NCBI GenBank assembly: GCA_038330145.1
Contig: JBBQNR010000001.1
Coordinates: 60,226-124,225 of the forward strand
Reading direction: 5' to 3'
Origin: JBBQNR01 sp038330145
GTDB lineage: Bacteria > Actinomycetota > Thermoleophilia > Solirubrobacterales > JBBDJG01
DNA length: 64,000 nt
Under the pieces are notes generated by a model. It was not told the origin of the DNA. It did no database searches and saw only the letters and a list, made by a program, of their open reading frames with translations. Both the position numbers and the translations under genes were made by a program. Positions 58,844 through 64,000 of this stretch are shown piece by piece (positions within the stretch are counted from its first letter, which is position 1; every line of letters starts with the position of its first letter).

Positions 58844-61022
58844 GGCAACCACCCGAGCGCCGTCGGGTCGCAGCGAGCAGGCCGAGCGCCTGCTGGAAGG
58901 GCTGAACCCGCCGCAGCGCGAGGCGGTCGCGCACGGCGAGGGACCGTTGCTGGTGCTCGCAGGCGCCGGGTCGGGCAAGACCCGCGTGCTGACACACCGG
59001 GTCGCGCACCTGGTGGCGACCGGACGCGCGAAGCCGTCCGAGATCCTCGCCATCACCTTCACCAACAAGGCGGCCGGCGAGATGCGCGAGCGCGTCGAGG
59101 GCCTTGTCGGCCGCATGGTGCGCGTGATGTGGGTGATGACCTTTCACTCCGCCTGCGCCCGCATCATGCGCGCGGAGGCGGAGCGGCTCGGCTACACGAG
59201 CCGCTTCTCGATCTATGACGAGGCCGACTCCGTGCGCCTCATAAAGCGCTGCCTCGACGAGCTGTCGATCGACCCCAAGCGCTTCGCGCCGCGAGCGATC
59301 AAGGCCCAGATATCGCGTGCCAAGAACCAGCTTCAGGACGCCGCCGCCTATCGCGAGCAGGTCGGTTCCTTCTTTCAGCAGACGGCCGCCGACGTCTACG
59401 ATCTCTACGAGCGGCGCATGCACGAGATGAACGCGCTCGACTTCGACGACCTGCTGTTCCGCACGGTCAACGTGCTGGAGCTGTTCCCCGACGTGCTGGA
59501 ACGCTACCGGAGGCAGTTCCGCTGGATCCTCGTCGACGAGTACCAGGACACCAACCACGCGCAGTACCGGTTGCTTCAGCTGCTTGCCGGCGAGAGCCGC
59601 AACGTCTGCGTCGTCGGCGACGACGACCAGTCGATCTACAGCTTCCGCGGAGCCGACGTCAACAACATCCTCGACTTCGAGAAGGACTTTCCCGGCACCG
59701 CGGTCGTCAAGCTGGAGCAGAACTACCGCTCGACACAGACGATCCTGTCGGCCGCCAACGCCGTCGTCGGCAACAACCAGGGCCGTAAGCCGAAGCAGCT
59801 CTGGACCGACATCGGTGAGGGGGAGCCCGTCCACGTGCGCGAGCTGGACGACGAGCACGCCGAGGCGCGCTTCGTCGCCTCCGAGATCGAGCAGCTCGCC
59901 GACGACGGAATAGCCCGCAACGAGATCGCGGTCTTCTACCGCACCAACGCTCAGAGCCGCGTGCTGGAGGACACGCTGGTGCGTTACGGCATCGGCTACC
60001 AGGTGATCGGCGGCACCAAGTTCTACGAGCGCGCGGAGATCAAGGATGCGCTCGCCTACCTGACGCTGCTCGTCAATCCGCAGGACACCGTCTCGTTCTC
60101 GCGCATTGTCAACTCCCCCAAGCGCGGCATCGGCCAGACCAGCCAGGCGCGCGTGGTCTCGTACGCGAACACGGTCGGCATGTCGGTCTGGGACGTGGCC
60201 GTGATGCCCGAGGACGTGCCGGGGCTCGGCTCCGCGGCGGTCAAGGCCGTGGACTCCTTCATGTCGGTGATGGAGCGGCTGCGCGAGCTGGCCGAGCGCA
60301 CGACCGTCGGCGACCTCCTGGAGGCGCTGCTGTCCGAGACGGGATATGTCGAGGCGCTGGAGGCCGAGCGCACGATCGAGGCGCAGGGCCGGATCGAGAA
60401 CATCCAGGAGCTGGTCGGCGTGGGGCGCGAGTTCGACGCCAACTGGGAGGGAGAGCATGGCCTGGCGGGGCTGGCCGAGTTCCTGCAGCAGCTGTCGCTC
60501 TACTCGGAGCAGGACGGGCTGCGCGACGACGAGGGCGTCGTGACACTGATGACGCTTCACAACGCCAAGGGACTCGAGTACCCGGGCGTGTTCATGATCG
60601 GCTGCGAGGAGGGCGTGTTCCCGCACTCGCGCTCGATCGAGGAGGGCAACATCGAGGAGGAGCGGCGGCTCTGCTACGTCGGCATCACCCGCGCGCGCCA
60701 GCGCCTCTACATGACGTTCGCACGCACGCGCTCGCTGTACGGAGCACGCTCGTTCAACACCTCGTCGCGGTTCCTGGACGAGCTGCCGCTCGAGCTGACC
60801 GACTCCGAGGCCGCCGAGGAGATGACGTCGTGGTCGGACTCGACAACAGCACCCGCCCCGGCGCCGATGGCCTTCAGCCTCGGCGACGACGTCGTCCACG
60901 CCACCTTCGGCGAGGGCGTGGTAACGGGCATCGAGGAGGGCGGCGTGGTGGTCGTCCGCTTCGCCGCCAGCGGCTCCGAGCGCAAGCTGATGGCTGACTA
61001 CGCGCCGCTGCGGCGAAAGTAG
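58836..61022 (+). CDS. pcrA: ATP-dependent DNA helicase PcrA/UvrD
   Basis: Superfamily 1A 3'-5' helicase, 728 aa, for repair and replication-fork clearing. Motif Q/I: LNPPQREAV and LAGAGSGKTRVLTHRV; Ia ITFTNKAAGEMRERV; II VDEYQDTNHAQ; III VGDDDQSIYSFRGAD; IV LEQNYRST; VI VGITRARQRLYM. The C-terminal Tudor-like end is VVHATFGEGVVTGIEEGG. The GTG at 58836 overlaps the cysE stop, which links repair to the cysteine genes transcriptionally. Confidence 0.94.
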   Translation: MAEATTRAPSGRSEQAERLLEGLNPPQREAVAHGEGPLLVLAGAGSGKTRVLTHRVAHLVATGRAKPSEILAITFTNKAAGEMRERVEGLVGRMVRVMWVMTFHSACARIMRAEAERLGYTSRFSIYDEADSVRLIKRCLDELSIDPKRFAPRAIKAQISRAKNQLQDAAAYREQVGSFFQQTAADVYDLYERRMHEMNALDFDDLLFRTVNVLELFPDVLERYRRQFRWILVDEYQDTNHAQYRLLQLLAGESRNVCVVGDDDQSIYSFRGADVNNILDFEKDFPGTAVVKLEQNYRSTQTILSAANAVVGNNQGRKPKQLWTDIGEGEPVHVRELDDEHAEARFVASEIEQLADDGIARNEIAVFYRTNAQSRVLEDTLVRYGIGYQVIGGTKFYERAEIKDALAYLTLLVNPQDTVSFSRIVNSPKRGIGQTSQARVVSYANTVGMSVWDVAVMPEDVPGLGSAAVKAVDSFMSVMERLRELAERTTVGDLLEALLSETGYVEALEAERTIEAQGRIENIQELVGVGREFDANWEGEHGLAGLAEFLQQLSLYSEQDGLRDDEGVVTLMTLHNAKGLEYPGVFMIGCEEGVFPHSRSIEEGNIEEERRLCYVGITRARQRLYMTFARTRSLYGARSFNTSSRFLDELPLELTDSEAAEEMTSWSDSTTAPAPAPMAFSLGDDVVHATFGEGVVTGIEEGGVVVVRFAASGSERKLMADYAPLRRK

Positions 61023-61097
61023 CCAGTAAGGCGCCCAGGGCCAATCCTCGTCCAGGCTCCCCTGAGGGCAGCCGCGGACCCGTCTACGATCCATCCG

Positions 61098-61961
61098 ATG
61101 TCCAAGATCATCGACGGCAAGGCGATCGCGGCCCGCGTGCGGGCCGAGGTGAAGGACGAGGTGCAGCTCCTTCGCGACCGTGGCGAGCCGGCGCCCGCGC
61201 TTGCCACGGTGCTCGTGGGCGACGACGAGGCCTCCCACATATACGTGGCCGGCAAGCACCGGGCCTGCGAGGAGGTCGGCATCCGCTCGATCGGGCACGA
61301 GCTCCCCACAAGCACGGCTAGCGACGAGTTGCTCGACCTCGTGCAGGAGCTGAACCGCGACCCCGACGTCCAGGGCATCCTGGTGCAGCTACCGCTTCCC
61401 TCCCAGATAGACGCGGCGGAGATCATCAGCGCCATCGACCCGCTCAAGGACGTCGACGGCCTGACGCCGACCAACGCCGGTCTGCTCGCACAGGGCAGAC
61501 CGGCTCTCGTGTCGGCGACGCCGAGTGGCGTGATGGAGCTGCTGCACGCGAGCGACACGCCGCTCGAGGGGGCCGAGGCGGTCGTCGTCGGCCGCAGTGA
61601 CCTCGTGGGCAAGCCGCTGGCATCGCTGTTGCTTGCGGCCAACGCCACCGTGACCGTTTGCCATTCGCGCACTCGCGACCTCGGCGAGGTCTGCCGGCGC
61701 GCCGACGTGCTCGTCGCGGCCGTTGGCCGCGCACGCTTGATCGGGGCCGCAATGGTGAAGCAGGGCGCGACGGTGATCGATGTCGGCATGAACCGAACGG
61801 AACAGGGATTGGCCGGTGACGTCGACTTCGACGCCGTCAAGGACAGGGCAAGGGCGATCACGCCCGTGCCTGGCGGCGTCGGGCCGATGACGATCGCGAT
61901 GCTGTTGAAGAACACCCTCAGGGCCGCCGCATTGCAATCGGGCGCGAGAACGCCGGCATGA
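61098..61961 (+). CDS. folD: Methylenetetrahydrofolate dehydrogenase / cyclohydrolase
   Basis: Bifunctional NADP-dependent enzyme, 287 aa, interconverting 5,10-methylene- and 10-formyl-tetrahydrofolate. It has ATVLVGDDEASHIYVAGKHRACEEVGI with the conserved Tyr and catalytic Lys, VQLPLP, DPLKDVDGLTPTN, the Rossmann VVVGRSDLVGKPLASLLL and TPVPGGVGPMTIAML. Start ATG 61098, 75 bp after pcrA. Confidence 0.95.
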   Translation: MSKIIDGKAIAARVRAEVKDEVQLLRDRGEPAPALATVLVGDDEASHIYVAGKHRACEEVGIRSIGHELPTSTASDELLDLVQELNRDPDVQGILVQLPLPSQIDAAEIISAIDPLKDVDGLTPTNAGLLAQGRPALVSATPSGVMELLHASDTPLEGAEAVVVGRSDLVGKPLASLLLAANATVTVCHSRTRDLGEVCRRADVLVAAVGRARLIGAAMVKQGATVIDVGMNRTEQGLAGDVDFDAVKDRARAITPVPGGVGPMTIAMLLKNTLRAAALQSGARTPA

Positions 61962-61986
61962 CCACCAGAACCAGGAGGTAATTTCA

Positions 61987-62622
61987 ATGGACGTGAGCAA
62001 AGTCAAGGGCGGGCAACTGATCGCCGCGATCGGCGGGCTGGTGCTGCTGATCGCCCTGCTGTTCCTGAACTGGTACGGCGTCGGCTCCGAGGTGGTGACT
62101 CCGTTCGGAAACGTCTCGGTCGGCGCCGACTTCGGCGCCTGGGACGGCCAGGGCTTCTTCGGCACGATCGCCAATCTGATCATCCTCGCGGCAGGCGTTG
62201 CCGCGGTTGCGCTGGCGCTGCTGACCGCCGGATCCCGCACCGTCGCGCTGCCGATCGCCGGGAGCGCCATCACCGCCGGCCTTGGAGTCGCGGCGGTGGT
62301 GCTGATCCTCGCGCGCATGGTGCTTCAGCCCGGCCCGAACGAGATCGTCCAGGTCAAGTTCGGCATCTTCGTCGCGCTTGTCGGCGCATTGCTGGTCGCG
62401 TTCGGCGGATGGCAGAGCATGCAGGAGGAGGGCACCTCGTTCGGCGACGCGGCCGACCAGCTGCAGGGCAAGCAGACGCGAACAGCGGCGCCAGCCGCGC
62501 CATTCGGCGCGCCGTCCACGCGCGAGCCGCAGCCACCGCTGGAGTCGCAAGGCAGCGCGCCGCCACCTCCGCCGGCACCTCCGCCGGCACCTCCGGGTGG
62601 CGTGGGCGGCGGCTCGGCCTGA
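61987..62622 (+). CDS. Membrane protein with Pro-rich cytoplasmic tail, unknown
   Basis: 211-aa protein with four hydrophobic helices in the first 140 residues (GGLVLLIALLFLNWY, IANLIILAAGVAAVALALL, IAGSAITAGLGVAAVVLIL, FVALVGALLVAFGGW). A low-complexity Pro/Ala/Gly tail (PPPPPAPPPAPPGG) follows. AGGAGG lies about 6 bases before the ATG. The family is not recognised. Confidence 0.72.
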   Translation: MDVSKVKGGQLIAAIGGLVLLIALLFLNWYGVGSEVVTPFGNVSVGADFGAWDGQGFFGTIANLIILAAGVAAVALALLTAGSRTVALPIAGSAITAGLGVAAVVLILARMVLQPGPNEIVQVKFGIFVALVGALLVAFGGWQSMQEEGTSFGDAADQLQGKQTRTAAPAAPFGAPSTREPQPPLESQGSAPPPPPAPPPAPPGGVGGGSA

Positions 62623-62731
62623 CGCTTTCGAGTCGCCGCATAACTGCTTGCACCGACGAGTCCGTTCTCCCGCACCACCAGACCAATGGCAGGCGCGGTT
62701 CGTTAGGCTTGCGCCGTCCGTTGACACTCAT

Positions 62732-62753
62732 GGCCCTTTCGCAAGGAAGGGCC
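62732..62753 (+). terminator. Hairpin in the cold-shock gene leader
   Basis: GGCCCTT (62732-62738) pairs with AAGGGCC (62747-62753) around 8 nt, immediately before the ribosome site AGGAGGGG of the cold-shock gene. It may be a terminator of the upstream transcript or a cold-sensitive leader structure; csp leaders are often thermosensors. Confidence 0.4.
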
Positions 62754-62773
62754 GTCTTCATAGGAGGGGCAAG

Positions 62774-62974
62774 GTGCCCGAAGGCACAGTCAAGTGGTTC
62801 AGTAACGAGAAGGGGTTCGGATTCATCGAGCGGGAGGAGGGCGACGACGTGTTCGTGCACTTCTCACAGATCGACTCGGACGGGTACAAAAGCCTCGAGC
62901 AGGGGCAGAAGGTGACGTTCGAGATCACCGAGGGTCCCAAGGGGCTCCAGGCAGCCAGCGTGAAGGTGGTCTGA
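62774..62974 (+). CDS. Cold-shock protein (CspA family)
   Basis: 66-aa single-stranded nucleic-acid-binding OB fold: GTVKWFSNEKGFGFIEREEGDDVFVHFSQI, with both RNP motifs (KGFGFI and VFVHF) intact. An RNA chaperone at low temperature or during growth. GTG 62774 follows AGGAGGGG with 6-base spacing. The frame upstream is open but unrelated. Confidence 0.92.
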   Translation: MPEGTVKWFSNEKGFGFIEREEGDDVFVHFSQIDSDGYKSLEQGQKVTFEITEGPKGLQAASVKVV

Positions 62975-63057
62975 GCAGCGCTCAGCACTTGACAGCAGCC
63001 GGAGGCCACGACGGACATAGGCCTCCGGGCAGCCCCCCGGGACGTAAGATCTAGCCC

Positions 63058-63339
63058 GTGATCGACCGGGATCAGGTCCTATACGTGGCGCGCCTCGCAC
63101 GTCTTCGCCTCGACGAGGAGGAGATCGGGCGCATGTCGCGCGAGCTTTCGAGCGTGCTGGACCACATCGAGAAGATCTCGGAGCTGGACCTCGACGGCGT
63201 CGAGCCGACGACTCACGTGGTGCAGCTCGAGAACGTGATGCGGCCCGACGAGCCGCGTGAAAGCTGGCCGCGCGAGCGGATCCTGGAGGACGCGCCCGAC
63301 GTAGCGCAGGGCGGCTTCCGAGTACCAACGCCCGGCTAG
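63058..63339 (+). CDS. gatC: Asp-tRNA(Asn)/Glu-tRNA(Gln) amidotransferase subunit C
   Basis: 93-aa subunit that holds GatA and GatB together: VLYVARLARLRLDEEEIGRMSRELSSVLDHIEKISELD, then LDGVEPTTHVV and LREDAPD-like LEDAPDVAQGGFRVP at the end. GTG 63058 is used. It is 11 bp upstream of gatA. Confidence 0.94.
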   Translation: MIDRDQVLYVARLARLRLDEEEIGRMSRELSSVLDHIEKISELDLDGVEPTTHVVQLENVMRPDEPRESWPRERILEDAPDVAQGGFRVPTPG

Positions 63340-63350
63340 GGCTGCATCTC

Positions 63351-64000
63351 GTGGAGGATCTCTTCAAGGCCAGCGCCGCTCAGACGATCGAGCGTCTGCG
63401 GCAGGGCGAGCTACAGCCACAGGAGGTGTTCGACGCCTACCGTGAGCGAATCGAGCGTGTCGACGACCGGCTGGGCGCCTTTTTGTGGGTCGCGCCTGGT
63501 GCGGCCGAGCCGCTGGCCGGCGATGCGCCGCTGGCCGGTCTGCCGATCGCCGTCAAGGACATCTTCTGCACCGAAAGCGTGCCCACGACTGCGGGCTCCC
63601 GCATCCTCGACGGATACCGCCCCCCGTACACGGCAACGGCGGTCCGCAAGCTCGCCGCCGCCGGCTCGCCGATGCTCGGCAAGACCAACATGGATGAGTT
63701 CGCGATGGGCTCCTCGAATGAGAACTCGGGCTATGGCCCGGTGAGGAACCCCTGGGACCCAGACCGGGTGCCGGGTGGCTCGAGCGGCGGGTCGGCCGCC
63801 GCCGTGGCCAACGGGACTGTGCCATGGGCGATCGGCACCGACACCGGCGGGTCCATCCGCCAGCCGGCCTCGCTGTGCGGGATCGTGGGCATGAAGCCCA
63901 CCTACGGCTCGATTCCGCGCTACGGGATGATCGCCTTCGCCTCGTCACTTGACCAGGCCGGACCGCTCACCCGCGACGTGACCGATGCGGCGCTGCTGCT
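63351..64000 (+). CDS. gatA: Asp-tRNA(Asn)/Glu-tRNA(Gln) amidotransferase subunit A, 3' partial
   Basis: First 216 residues of the amidase subunit that releases ammonia from glutamine; truncated by the window end. The Ser-cisSer-Lys triad is all visible: Lys in GLPIAVKDIF, Ser in GGSSGGSAAAV and Ser in TDTGGSIRQP. KTNMDEFAMGSSNENS and MKPTYGSIPRYG are further signatures. GTG 63351 is taken as start; no strong ribosome site, but it is 11 bp after gatC. gatB is presumably beyond the window. Confidence 0.94.
   Translation, partial: MEDLFKASAAQTIERLRQGELQPQEVFDAYRERIERVDDRLGAFLWVAPGAAEPLAGDAPLAGLPIAVKDIFCTESVPTTAGSRILDGYRPPYTATAVRKLAAAGSPMLGKTNMDEFAMGSSNENSGYGPVRNPWDPDRVPGGSSGGSAAAVANGTVPWAIGTDTGGSIRQPASLCGIVGMKPTYGSIPRYGMIAFASSLDQAGPLTRDVTDAALL

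Overview
The window is 64 kb of high-GC, densely coded chromosome from an actinobacterium. The gene complement fits the deep-branching Thermoleophilia/Solirubrobacterales better than Streptomyces or Mycobacterium. The pointers are pheST joined to argCJBD, small RTX-repeat proteins, secreted proteins with Arg/Gly-rich tails, zinc-ribbon/cyclase/AAA/TPR regulators, and Rpf-type lysozyme-like proteins. The taxonomic placement is inference. There are no rRNA or tRNA genes that I can see, no CRISPR array, and no prophage or transposase gene.

Positions 1-16829 form an exopolysaccharide/envelope cluster. It holds an O-antigen-ligase/Wzy-like polymerase (5' truncated by the window), one GT2 and three GT4 glycosyltransferases, a Wzx-type flippase, a CelD/FemAB-like acyltransferase, a polysaccharide deacetylase, an SDR sugar-nucleotide epimerase, and three secreted paralogues of a family I cannot name (6624-8153, 8530-10290, 13471-14937). 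The first paralogue sits behind a clear class-I cyclic-di-GMP (GEMM) riboswitch with a good promoter. The last gene pair of the cluster encodes a membrane protein with what looks like a decayed GGDEF domain. This suggests that capsule or matrix production here is tied to c-di-GMP. A MITE-like palindromic element occurs twice in opposite orientation (14934-15093 and 20823-20990), bracketing the epimerase, degenerate GGDEF and cyclase/AAA/TPR genes.

Positions 17248-32118 carry the large cyclase/AAA/TPR regulator and an Rpf-like secreted protein, then translation genes: thrS, infC, rpmI, rplT, an rRNA/tRNA 2'-O-methyltransferase, and pheS-pheT. The usual infC-rpmI-rplT operon is split by two translationally coupled RTX-repeat genes on the opposite strand. 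infC is preceded by a possible leaderless 12-codon ORF and carries a long Ala/Pro/Glu tail.

Positions 32111-38002 are an arginine operon, argC-J-B-D-G, tightly overlapped with pheT and lacking argF, argR and argH. Next come a convergent FAD-linked aldonolactone oxidase and a PLP-dependent aldolase/deaminase, then a c-di-AMP (ydaO) riboswitch driving a coiled-coil/Rpf-like cell-wall enzyme (41112-42259). After that come dnaE, endonuclease IV, gltX, and an HDOD/HD-LuxR regulator.

Positions 49898-64000 contain a cysteine-free Rrf2 regulator and a decaying tandem array of NTF2/SnoaL-like genes. Several secreted or lipoprotein genes follow, then a cysteine module (cysK, ThiF/MoeB-like, cysE) coupled to pcrA/uvrD. 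folD, a membrane protein, a cold-shock gene and gatC-gatA (3' truncated by the window) end the window. gatCA with a single gltX suggests indirect Gln-tRNA(Gln) formation.
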